Source: an uncultured Erysipelotrichaceae bacterium
GTDB taxonomy: Bacteria > Bacillota_I > Bacilli_A > Erysipelotrichales > Erysipelotrichaceae
DNA length: 11,331 bases
Direction: 5' to 3'
Assembly: GCA_934699415.1 (NCBI GenBank)
Contig: CAKUWO010000033.1
Coordinates: 1-11,331, forward strand
Shown: piece by piece, positions 1 to 5,977 of the stretch
How the letters are laid out: each line of letters begins with the position of its first letter
Numbering within the stretch: the stretch's first letter is position 1
Notes under the pieces: generated by a model
What the model was told of the DNA's origin: nothing
What the model saw: only the letters and a program-made list of their open reading frames with translations
Database searches by the model: none
Position numbers and translations under genes: made by a program

Positions 1-176
1 ACCTTCATTAAAAGACCACGATTTGAATGGAAGTCTTTTTTATGTTCCTGCATGTGTACAGTTAAACGGTTGATTTCTTCTGTTAATACAGCAACCTGTA
101 CTTCAATTGAGCCAACATCGTTTGGATTAAGCTGATACTGTTCGATGATAGCCTTCTTTTCTTCTTTAGTTAACAT
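1..176 (-). CDS. rpsO: 30S ribosomal protein S15 (N-terminal part; runs off the window)
   Basis: Reading the minus strand from the ATG at 176 gives 58 codons before the window edge, starting MLTKEEKKAIIEQYQ and continuing through INRLT, HKKDFHS and RGLL. These are hallmark stretches of S15, a roughly 89-residue primary 16S rRNA-binding protein of the 30S platform, so about the first two thirds are present. The usual GSPEVQ motif reads GSIEVQ here (residues 22-27), a Pro to Ile change. The start is supported by AAAGGAGA about 6 nt upstream. The gene has its own promoter and lies downstream of, and in the same direction as, the liv operon. Identification is firm; only the C-terminus is unseen. 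Confidence 0.96.
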   Translation of the reverse strand, partial: MLTKEEKKAIIEQYQLNPNDVGSIEVQVAVLTEEINRLTVHMQEHKKDFHSNRGLLMK

Positions 177-205
177 CTATATTCTCCTTTATATATTAAC
201 TTCTG

Positions 206-228
206 TCCGTGTAATAAGACGGAGTCTT
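206..228 (-). promoter_or_regulatory. Overlapping alternative hairpins in the rpsO leader
   Basis: Two short stems in the rpsO mRNA leader share sequence and cannot both form. AAGAC-TCC-GTCTT (228-216) is one. TCCGT (223-219) pairing with ACGGA (210-206) is the other. S15 is known to bind and repress its own mRNA leader in several bacteria through lineage-specific RNA folds, so this is a candidate autoregulatory element. The stems are only 5 bp each and S15 binding is inferred, not seen. Confidence 0.35.
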
Positions 229-254
229 CTTATAACTCAGAGCAGAGCATTACA

Positions 255-283
255 ATATTATCACAATAAGAGCTTATGCTCAA
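255..283 (-). promoter_or_regulatory. Promoter of rpsO
   Basis: On the minus strand TTGAGC (283-278) is followed by a 17-nt spacer and TAATAT (260-255). The -10 is preceded by TGA, giving an extended -10 (TGN) context. This predicts a transcript start near 248-250 and a leader of about 70 nt before rpsO. It is the only convincing promoter between the end of the liv operon and rpsO. Confidence 0.6.
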
Positions 284-387
284 GGGATTTTCATTGTTAT
301 TAAATATTTATCTCCTTATTTTGAACAATATAAAAATCAGAAAAGATAATTAGTGGCTAGAGTTTAAATAGAACCTTTAACCATTTA

Positions 388-433
388 TTTTATAAGATTG
401 ATAACATCACTGTATAAATTAACACTTATAAAA
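388..433 (-). repeat. 9-bp inverted repeat directly after the last gene of the liv operon
   Basis: TTTTATAAG (388-396) and CTTATAAAA (425-433) are perfect inverse complements 28 bases apart. The 3' arm abuts the stop codon of the CBS-ACT gene at 434. In the minus-strand transcript this could fold into an A/U-only stem at the 3' end of the liv mRNA. There is no GC-rich core and no U-tract, so it is not a convincing intrinsic terminator. No better terminator is visible before rpsO. Confidence 0.3.
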
Positions 434-1078
434 TCAATTCTTATTAGTACGATGGTCACTAACAATAAAACCATTTGAAGTTAAGATATTAGTTACTTTC
501 ATATCATCAGTTTCATCAGTTCTAATAACAATCTGAAGACCACTATATCTTGTTACGATAAGGTGTGTAATATTGATATTATGTTGAGCTGTTACGGCAC
601 CTAGTTTTTGTAAGATACCAGGTTCATCCTTATCGATATCAATTACTACTCTACTACCTTTAGCATAATAGCCCATTAAATCAACGAAAGCACCAAAGAT
701 AACTTTTTGAGTAATAATACCTACAATTTGTTCATTATCCTCAACCACTGGAAGACAGGTGATATTGTGTTCATTCATCTTTTCAGCGGCTTCTTCAAGT
801 AAAGCATTAGGACCAATAGTATGAACATTTGTTATCATAATATCTTTACATAGAGTCTTATTTAATAATGAATTAATCTCATAGACTGATAAAGTAGTAG
901 CCTTAGATGGTGCAAAATCAGCCAGTGTTGATCCCGTAATAAGTCCAACTAATTTACCATTACTACAAATAGGTACACGATGGAAATTACCTTTCTTCAT
1001 CATATCGAAGGCATCAGTGATTGAATCAAAGGGATTTAAAGTAACAACATTTTTAGTCATCCAATCTTTAACATACAT
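434..1078 (-). CDS. CBS-CBS-ACT domain protein (AcuB-like), last gene of the liv operon
   Basis: The 214-residue soluble protein has a tandem CBS pair: about residues 5-55, with HRVPICSNGKLVGLIT, and about 78-128, with ITCLPVVEDNEQIVGIIT. A C-terminal ACT domain spans roughly 141-210, with DIDKDEPGILQKLGAV. CBS pairs usually bind adenine nucleotides and ACT domains usually bind amino acids, so the likely role is a regulatory sensor, not an enzyme. The architecture is that of proteins annotated AcuB, but nothing here ties it to acetoin use. It lies 3 nt downstream of livF, and its ribosome binding site GGAGGA is made of the last sense codons of livF, so it is translated with the importer. I infer a link between amino-acid or energy status and BCAA uptake. 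The partner is unknown. Confidence 0.88.
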   Translation of the reverse strand: MYVKDWMTKNVVTLNPFDSITDAFDMMKKGNFHRVPICSNGKLVGLITGSTLADFAPSKATTLSVYEINSLLNKTLCKDIMITNVHTIGPNALLEEAAEKMNEHNITCLPVVEDNEQIVGIITQKVIFGAFVDLMGYYAKGSRVVIDIDKDEPGILQKLGAVTAQHNINITHLIVTRYSGLQIVIRTDETDDMKVTNILTSNGFIVSDHRTNKN

Positions 1079-1081
1079 AAA

Positions 1082-1786
1082 TTATCCTCCTAAATAAGCT
1101 TTAGAAACAGCATCGGAAGCTAATAGCTCCTTGCCTGTACCACTTAATACAATCTTACCTGTTTCCATTACATAGGCTCTATGAGCTATTTCAAGTGCCA
1201 TCTTAGCATTTTGTTCAACAACGAAAACAGTAGTACCATTCTCATTAATTTCCTTTATTATCGCAAAGATTTCCTTTACTAACAAAGGTGATAAACCCAT
1301 AGAAGGTTCATCCAATAAGAGAACCTTAGGATTTGACATCAATGCCCTACCCATAGCCAACATTTGTTGTTCGCCGCCAGATAAAGTACCAGCTAATTGT
1401 TTTTGTCTTTCTTTTAATCGAGGAAATAATTCAAAAACATGATTCAAATTAGCTTCTATTAATTTCTTGTCTTTACACAAATAAGCACCTAATATTAGAT
1501 TATCTAATACAGTTTGGGAGGCGAATACATGTCTACCTTCTGGTACCTGTATTAAACCTAGAGATACTATCTTATTAGCAGAAACTCTTGTGATATCTTT
1601 GTCATCTAATGTAATAGTTCCACTTTTTGGTTTGATTAAACCACTCAAGGCATGCATAGTAGTTGTTTTGCCAGCGCCATTAGCTCCAATTAATGCAACT
1701 ATCTCACCATCATTGACTGTAAAATCAATACCCTTGACAGCTTCAATAAAGCCATAATTTATATGTAAGTTTTCTACTTTCAACAT
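1082..1786 (-). CDS. livF: BCAA ABC importer, ATP-binding protein LivF
   Basis: This 234-residue cytoplasmic ATPase is one of the two nucleotide-binding subunits of the HAAT-type branched-chain amino acid importer. Visible motifs are Walker A GANGAGKT (34-41), the Q-loop in the LivF-typical QVPEGR (Q80), signature LSGGEQ (135-140), and Walker B LLLDEP (156-161). The segment VVEQNA has Gln where most ABC proteins have the switch His, a normal LivF trait. Length is typical for the family. The start ATG lies 1 nt after the livG stop, and its Shine-Dalgarno AGGAGAT lies inside the last livG codons, indicating coupled translation. It would pair with LivG under the LivH/LivM channel. BCAA specificity is inferred from the family and from the Ile/Leu/Val leader upstream of the operon. 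Confidence 0.95.
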   Translation of the reverse strand: MLKVENLHINYGFIEAVKGIDFTVNDGEIVALIGANGAGKTTTMHALSGLIKPKSGTITLDDKDITRVSANKIVSLGLIQVPEGRHVFASQTVLDNLILGAYLCKDKKLIEANLNHVFELFPRLKERQKQLAGTLSGGEQQMLAMGRALMSNPKVLLLDEPSMGLSPLLVKEIFAIIKEINENGTTVFVVEQNAKMALEIAHRAYVMETGKIVLSGTGKELLASDAVSKAYLGG

Positions 1787-1787
1787 A

Positions 1788-2546
1788 TTAATCTCCTAAG
1801 TAAGCTTTAATAACTTCAGGGTTGTTTTGAATCTCTTCCGGTTTACCACTTGTTAGTACTTGACCAAAATTAAGTACTGTAATCTTTTCACAAACTCCCA
1901 TGACAAGTTTCATATCATGTTCGATTAAAAGAATTGCAATATGGAAGTGGTCTCTTATAAATCTTATTGTATTCATAAGTTCTTCCGTTTCGGTTGGGTT
2001 CATGCCAGCTGCCGGTTCATCAAGTAATAATAAACAAGGATTGGTAGCCAGAGCTCTTGCTATTTCTAATCTTCTTTGGGCACCATAAGGAAGTGACGAA
2101 GCATTTATATCTGCGAAATCTTCCAGTTTGAAGATTTTCAATAAGTCCATAGCCTTATCATGCATCTCTTTTTCTTGTTTGCGATACTTTGGTGTTTTAA
2201 AGATGCCATCTAGTGTTGAATAAGTGATGCTGTTATGAAAACCTACAAGAATATTTTCCATAACAGTCATCTTATTAAACAATCTAATATTTTGGAAAGT
2301 TCTGGCAATGCCTGCCTTATTTACATCAACAGTTGACATATTTTTAGTATCAACGCCATTTAAAAGAATGCTACCTCTTGTTGGCTGATAAACTTTAGTC
2401 AAAAGATTAAAAACAGTCGTTTTACCAGCACCATTAGGTCCAATCAAACCATAGATATCATTTTTTTCAATTTTGATGTCAAAGTTATTTACAGCAGTAA
2501 GGCCGCCAAAGTCGATTCCTATTTTTTTAGCTTCTAGAATGCTCAT
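1788..2546 (-). CDS. livG: BCAA ABC importer, ATP-binding protein LivG
   Basis: The second ATPase of the importer, 252 residues. Walker A is GPNGAGKT (36-43), the Q-loop is in ARTFQNIRLF (Q85), the signature is the LivG-type LPYGAQRR (152-159), Walker B is LLLLDEP (172-178), and the switch His is in IEHDMK (H210). The phrase AAGMNPTE after Walker B is characteristic of LivG. The start at 2546 lies inside livM (20-nt overlap) and has AAAGGAAG a few bases upstream, so translation is probably coupled to livM. Length is normal and no motif is missing. It acts at the inner face of the membrane with LivF, LivH and LivM. Confidence 0.95.
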   Translation of the reverse strand: MSILEAKKIGIDFGGLTAVNNFDIKIEKNDIYGLIGPNGAGKTTVFNLLTKVYQPTRGSILLNGVDTKNMSTVDVNKAGIARTFQNIRLFNKMTVMENILVGFHNSITYSTLDGIFKTPKYRKQEKEMHDKAMDLLKIFKLEDFADINASSLPYGAQRRLEIARALATNPCLLLLDEPAAGMNPTETEELMNTIRFIRDHFHIAILLIEHDMKLVMGVCEKITVLNFGQVLTSGKPEEIQNNPEVIKAYLGD

Positions 2547-3585
2547 GTTTAGCTTCCTTTCGTTTAATAAATGACATCAGAGTATTTTTATAATTATCTA
2601 AGTACGACATCAATATCTTATTGTTAGATAGAATCATTACAAGTATTAACACAATCGCATAGGCAATCATACGATAGTCATTGAACAATCTTAGAGCTTC
2701 TGGTAGGACAATTAATAATGCAGTAGAAACAATTGTACCTGTCATATTACCTAAACCACCCAAAACAACATAAACAAGAATTAAAATAGATAAGTTAAAA
2801 TCGAATTTAGTAGCTTTAAAACTAGAATAACCTAGTCCATAATAAGCTCCTGCCATTCCTGTAATAAAGGCTGATATCACAAAGGCTAATAACTTATATT
2901 TAGTGATATTAACACCAAGTGAGGTAGCGGCTATCTTATTGTCTCTACAGCTTTGGATAGCTCTACCACTTTTTGAGTTGATCAAATTATAAATAATAAA
3001 TAATGTGAATAAAATTAAGATAGTACCACTTAAGAAAGTAGATAGTTTATGAGATACTGAAGCACCTAAAGCACCTTTTATTAGTAACTTACCATCTGGT
3101 AATAAATTAGTATTATCGCTAATAAAGGACATATGCAAACCATTTGAATCAACACCTACATATAAATTTAAGAAAAGTGTTTTAATGATTTGACAGAATG
3201 CAAGTGTAACAATAGCTAGATAGTCACCTTCTAATTTAAGTACTGGAATACCAATAATTAGACCGAATATAGAAGATATCAAGCCTCCTACTATAATCGA
3301 TATAAATAAAGCTAAAATATCTGGAATACTATTTCTAAGTAAGCATGCAGCACAAACAATACCTGAGAAAGCTCCTACCGCCATAAAACCTGCTTGTCCA
3401 AGGCACAAATCACCTAAATATCCTACTAATAGATTTAAAGCTAATGCAGCCACAATATAGGCACATGTTGGAACAAGTAAGGCGTTCATCGTAGAAGATA
3501 AAGAGCCTGTTGAACTTAGGATAGTAATAAGGACATAGATAAGTATTACTAATAAATATGAAGTCAATGCTTTTTTATTTTTCAT
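2527..3585 (-). CDS. livM: BCAA ABC importer, permease LivM
   Basis: A 352-residue polytopic membrane protein with about ten hydrophobic segments, of the BPD_transp_2 (LivM/LivH) family. Family landmarks are LVGYLGDLCLGQAGFMAVGA (about 53-72), the cytoplasmic coupling segment SCRDNKIAATSLGVN that contacts the ATPases, and YVVLGGLGNMTGTI near the C-terminus. It pairs with LivH to form the transmembrane channel. The start ATG lies 1 nt after the livH stop, with AGGAGAAAG formed by the end of livH. The C-terminal tail is lysine- and histidine-rich and overlaps livG by 20 nt. No truncation is seen. Confidence 0.94.
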   Translation of the reverse strand: MKNKKALTSYLLVILIYVLITILSSTGSLSSTMNALLVPTCAYIVAALALNLLVGYLGDLCLGQAGFMAVGAFSGIVCAACLLRNSIPDILALFISIIVGGLISSIFGLIIGIPVLKLEGDYLAIVTLAFCQIIKTLFLNLYVGVDSNGLHMSFISDNTNLLPDGKLLIKGALGASVSHKLSTFLSGTILILFTLFIIYNLINSKSGRAIQSCRDNKIAATSLGVNITKYKLLAFVISAFITGMAGAYYGLGYSSFKATKFDFNLSILILVYVVLGGLGNMTGTIVSTALLIVLPEALRLFNDYRMIAYAIVLILVMILSNNKILMSYLDNYKNTLMSFIKRKEAKHEHSRS

Positions 3586-3586
3586 C

Positions 3587-4468
3587 TTATACTTTCTCCT
3601 TTACCCTCTTACCTAATAGGCCGGCTGGTTTAAACAATAAAACTAGAATCAAAACACCAAAGGCAATAGCATCAGTAAGTTCTGATAGGCCATAGGCTTT
3701 TACAATTATTTCAATAACGCCCAATAATAGACCACCAAAAAGAGCACCAGGAATAGAACCAATACCACCAATTACAGCAGCTGTAAAAGCTTTAATACCT
3801 GGCATCGAACCAAGAGTTGGCGTTACGGTTGGATAGGCTGCACATAGTAATAAGGCAGCAACAGCAGCTAAACCAGAACCGATAGCAAATGTCAATGAAA
3901 TAATATTATCAACATTGATGCCCATTAAAGCAGCAGCCTCTTTATCTTCACTACAAGCCCTCATTGCCTTACCGATTTTAGTCTTTTTGATAAATAGATT
4001 TAATAGAATCATTATTATGATACATATGGTAATGGTGATTAACATTTGGTAGCTTAATTTAAGTTGATTATCAAATAGATTAATAGAACCATAATTTAGA
4101 ATAGTTGGAAAGATTTTAGCAGCTGATCCCCATATCAAAAGAGCTAAGTTTTGTAAGAAATAGCTGACACCGATAGCAGTTATAAGAACAGCCAAAGATG
4201 AGGCTTGTCTTAAGGGTTTGTAGGCCAATCTTTCAATAATTACACCTAGTAAGGTACAAATAATTATTGAAATAATAAGAGCTATAGGAAGTGGTAAGTT
4301 CGCTCTATACAGAGCTACAAATGCACTATAGGCACCAATCATAATGATGTCTCCATGGGCAAAGTTCAGCATCTTAGCAATACCATATACCATGGTATAG
4401 CCAAGGGCAATGATTGCGTAGATTGAGCCAAGTCTTATACCACTAATTAGATTTGATATAAAGATCAT
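3587..4468 (-). CDS. livH: BCAA ABC importer, permease LivH
   Basis: A 293-residue permease, close to the usual LivH length, with about eight hydrophobic segments. The N-terminal signature LGSIYAIIALGYTMVYGI followed by LNFAHGDIIMIGAY is diagnostic for LivH. The ATPase-contact segment reads ACSEDKEAAALMGIN, and AAVIGGIGSIPGALFGG is the conserved late loop. It forms the channel with LivM. AAGGAG lies about 9 nt before the ATG. A hairpin between livJ and livH (4490-4515) sits just ahead of this ribosome binding site, so livH and all later genes depend on read-through past it. Confidence 0.95.
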   Translation of the reverse strand: MIFISNLISGIRLGSIYAIIALGYTMVYGIAKMLNFAHGDIIMIGAYSAFVALYRANLPLPIALIISIIICTLLGVIIERLAYKPLRQASSLAVLITAIGVSYFLQNLALLIWGSAAKIFPTILNYGSINLFDNQLKLSYQMLITITICIIIMILLNLFIKKTKIGKAMRACSEDKEAAALMGINVDNIISLTFAIGSGLAAVAALLLCAAYPTVTPTLGSMPGIKAFTAAVIGGIGSIPGALFGGLLLGVIEIIVKAYGLSELTDAIAFGVLILVLLFKPAGLLGKRVKEKV

Positions 4469-4489
4469 AAATTAACTCCTTCGTTTAGT

Positions 4490-4515
4490 AAAAAGTTGCC
4501 TTTTGGCAACTTTTT
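4490..4515 (-). terminator. Intercistronic terminator-like hairpin between livJ and livH
   Basis: In the minus-strand transcript an 11-bp perfect stem (AAAAAGTTGCC / GGCAACTTTTT) with an AAAA loop starts 14 nt after the livJ stop and precedes the livH ribosome binding site. The U-run is short because it is part of the stem. It is likely a leaky terminator, or a 3'-end stabiliser for livJ mRNA. The sequence is also a near-palindrome, so it would fold on either strand. Confidence 0.7.
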
Positions 4516-4529
4516 GAATAAATGTTTAA

Positions 4530-5702
4530 CTATTGAGCAGCAGTCAGTTTGCCATCTTTTACTTGGAAAGCAAGAGGAGACTTAACTACAGCACCATTTT
4601 CATCCCATGTCATATTAGAACCAGTTAAACCAGAATATGTAAAACCACCTTGGAATTTCTTACATAATAATTTACCAATGTCTTGAGCAGACATATCAGC
4701 AGTTGCACCAGCTTCAACTAAAGCATTGTAGATTGCATATACTACATCATATGCATCAGCAGCAAATTGGTTTGGATTGTTATCAGCTAGAGCATTGAAT
4801 TTAGATACAAAAGATACAGTAGCATCATCAGTTGCAGTATATGCGAATGGTGTTAAGTAATAGAAACCTTCAAACATTGAAACATCTACACCTTCTTGTT
4901 CAAGAGCACCGTCGAAACCATCTATACCAAAAAATACTGGACTATAGTTAGCATTCTTACAAGCCATAACAATCTTTGTATCGTTTTCATAGTATAGAGG
5001 TAAGAATACAAGTTCTGCACCCTTACTTTGAGCATCGCTTACACCAGTTGTAAAATCAGTAGCATTATCTGATGTGAATGAATATGTTGATACGATTTCT
5101 AAGCCTTTAACTGCAGCTTCCTTAACAAAAGCATCATAGACACCAACTGAATAATCTGAATCAGATTGCACAAATGCAGCAACCTTAGTAGCCAGTTTAT
5201 GTTCAGCAATATAGTCAACAGCAGCTGTACCCTGCTCTGGATCTGCGAAGCACATTCTATATACATATTCCTTACCAGCAATGATATCTTCAGCAGAACC
5301 GCTTGGTGTCATTGCAAATACACCTGCATCATTGTAGCTATCAGCAACAGCTAATGATGAACCAGTCGTAGTACATAGCATACTTGCTTGCATACCCCAG
5401 TCAGTTAATTGAGCATAAGCCTTATTTGCTTCTTCACCATCGCCTTTATCGTCTAAGAATTTCAGTTCAAACTTTAGACCATCTTTACCAGCTTTTTCAT
5501 TGATTTCATTAACTGCAACTTGAGCGCCATATTGAACAGCTAGGCCATATTGTGCATACTCACCAGTTGTTGGACCAGAACCTCCAATCTTAACAGTGTT
5601 AGAACTAGAACCACCATCATCCTTAGTACCCTTGTCAGAACTACATGCACACAATGTCATCGTCATTAGTACACTTAATAAAACGACTAGTATTTTTTTC
5701 AT
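4530..5702 (-). CDS. livJ: BCAA-type extracellular solute-binding lipoprotein LivJ
   Basis: A 390-residue type I periplasmic-binding-fold protein (Peripla_BP_6 family), first structural gene of the importer. The N-terminus has a short basic start (MKK), a hydrophobic core and the lipobox L17-C18-A19-C20, so it should be lipidated at Cys20 and held on the outer face of the membrane. A Ser/Gly/Asp linker follows. The mature domain starts near VKIGGSGPTTGEYAQYGLAV, the usual opening of this family, and has AADAYDVVYAIYNAL late in the protein. It captures ligand and delivers it to LivH/LivM. Leu/Ile/Val is the best guess from operon type and leader codons, though related proteins bind other amino acids or amides. 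A strong GGGAGGGG site precedes the ATG. Expression is probably controlled by the leader at 5763-5942. Confidence 0.93.
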   Translation of the reverse strand: MKKILVVLLSVLMTMTLCACSSDKGTKDDGGSSSNTVKIGGSGPTTGEYAQYGLAVQYGAQVAVNEINEKAGKDGLKFELKFLDDKGDGEEANKAYAQLTDWGMQASMLCTTTGSSLAVADSYNDAGVFAMTPSGSAEDIIAGKEYVYRMCFADPEQGTAAVDYIAEHKLATKVAAFVQSDSDYSVGVYDAFVKEAAVKGLEIVSTYSFTSDNATDFTTGVSDAQSKGAELVFLPLYYENDTKIVMACKNANYSPVFFGIDGFDGALEQEGVDVSMFEGFYYLTPFAYTATDDATVSFVSKFNALADNNPNQFAADAYDVVYAIYNALVEAGATADMSAQDIGKLLCKKFQGGFTYSGLTGSNMTWDENGAVVKSPLAFQVKDGKLTAAQ

Positions 5703-5729
5703 AAACTTCCCCTCCCATAATCGTTTTTA

Positions 5730-5753
5730 ATCTATAGATAAGCCTTAATTAAG
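5730..5753 (-). repeat. Two short palindromes in the livJ untranslated leader
   Basis: Perfect 10-bp palindromes ATCTATAGAT (5730-5739) and CTTAATTAAG (5744-5753) lie between the leader terminator and the livJ ribosome binding site. In RNA, AAGCTTAATTAAGGCTT can form a small stem. The downstream TTGATAG (about 5766-5760) is also complementary to CTATCAA in the terminator loop. These may add to leader folding or be chance in AT-rich sequence. Confidence 0.25.
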
Positions 5754-5762
5754 CTTTTCTAT

Positions 5763-5796
5763 CAAAATAAAAGGATGGTCTTGATAGCCCATCCTT
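5763..5796 (-). terminator. Leader (attenuator) terminator upstream of livJ
   Basis: In the minus-strand transcript a perfect 8-bp stem AAGGATGG (5796-5789) / CCATCCTT (5778-5771) with a 10-nt loop is followed by TTATTTT. It lies after the promoter and leader ORF but 68 nt before the livJ start, so it would end transcription before livJ unless prevented. The predicted short RNA is about 180 nt. Confidence 0.75.
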
Positions 5797-5820
5797 AAAA
5801 ATAAAACAAATGAAGCTATC
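5783..5820 (-). promoter_or_regulatory. Candidate antiterminator pairing in the liv leader
   Basis: GATAGCTT (5820-5813), just after the leader ORF stop, can pair over eight contiguous positions (six Watson-Crick, two G-U) with GGGCTATC (5790-5783). That partner holds two G residues of the terminator 5' arm plus part of its loop. This helix forms earlier in transcription and competes with the terminator. Segment 5820-5813 lies within the footprint of a ribosome sitting at the leader stop codon (5827-5825), so completed translation should hide it. Pairing is seen on paper only; no folding was computed. Confidence 0.5.
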
Positions 5821-5824
5821 TCAA

Positions 5825-5926
5825 TCATGAAAAGGTTACTAAGCTAAGTAACATAATAAGCACGATAATAATAGCTAAATCGTAAGGAGAATAGTGAAAT
5901 TGTTCTTGTTCGAAATTAAAGTTCAT
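5825..5926 (-). CDS. 33-residue Ile/Leu/Val-rich leader peptide of the liv operon
   Basis: A short ORF on the minus strand starts at the ATG at 5926, 6 nt after AAGGAG (5938-5933), and ends in TGA at 5825. The first half is polar (MNFNFEQEQFHYSPYD). Residues 17-30 (LAIIIVLIMLLSLV) contain 11 Ile, Leu or Val. The ORF begins about 17 nt from the predicted transcript start and is followed by an antiterminator and terminator, then livJ. I infer a cis-acting leader peptide: low charged Ile-, Leu- or Val-tRNA would stall the ribosome in the run and favour read-through. The alternative is a real one-segment membrane micropeptide, since the same residues could span a membrane; the two are not exclusive. 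I do not recognise it as a named family. Confidence 0.75.
   Translation of the reverse strand: MNFNFEQEQFHYSPYDLAIIIVLIMLLSLVTFS
5835..5852 (-). promoter_or_regulatory. Hairpin inside the leader ORF
   Basis: GTTACT (5852-5847) and AGTAAC (5840-5835) are inverse complements around a 6-nt loop, spanning codons 25-31 of the leader ORF. A ribosome stalled at codons 19-24 would mask it, and one at the stop codon would also cover its 3' side. It may act as the pause or protector hairpin (1:2 position) of an attenuator. The loop AGCT core is itself complementary to AGCTT in the downstream antiterminator segment. Confidence 0.45.
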
Positions 5927-5948
5927 ATCTTTCTCCTTCCATGAACCT

Positions 5949-5977
5949 ATGTTACAAAAAATGAAAATACATGTCAA
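5949..5977 (-). promoter_or_regulatory. Promoter of the liv leader and operon
   Basis: On the minus strand a consensus -35 TTGACA (5977-5972) is followed by exactly 17 nt and TAACAT (5954-5949; 4 of 6 to consensus). The predicted start is an A at 5942, giving only 16 nt before the leader ORF ATG, with AAGGAG between. This is the best promoter of the divergent region and drives the leader, livJ and, by read-through, the rest of the operon. Confidence 0.8.

Noticed and set aside
5099..5281. 60-codon minus-strand ORF in another frame of livJ
   Set aside because: Same-strand, out-of-frame overlap with a conserved gene; no Shine-Dalgarno and low-complexity Leu/Ile/Gln composition.
5166..5354. 62-codon plus-strand ORF inside livJ
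   Set aside because: Antisense to a complete, well-supported gene, with no ribosome binding site or recognisable domain. The same applies to 1900-2088 (inside livG) and 8012-8236 (inside hemW/lepA).
5703..5942. T-box riboswitch controlling livJ
   Set aside because: The leader is only about 240 nt, and I see no T-box AGGGTGG-like consensus, specifier stem or AG-bulge arrangement. The coding leader and simple terminator explain it better.
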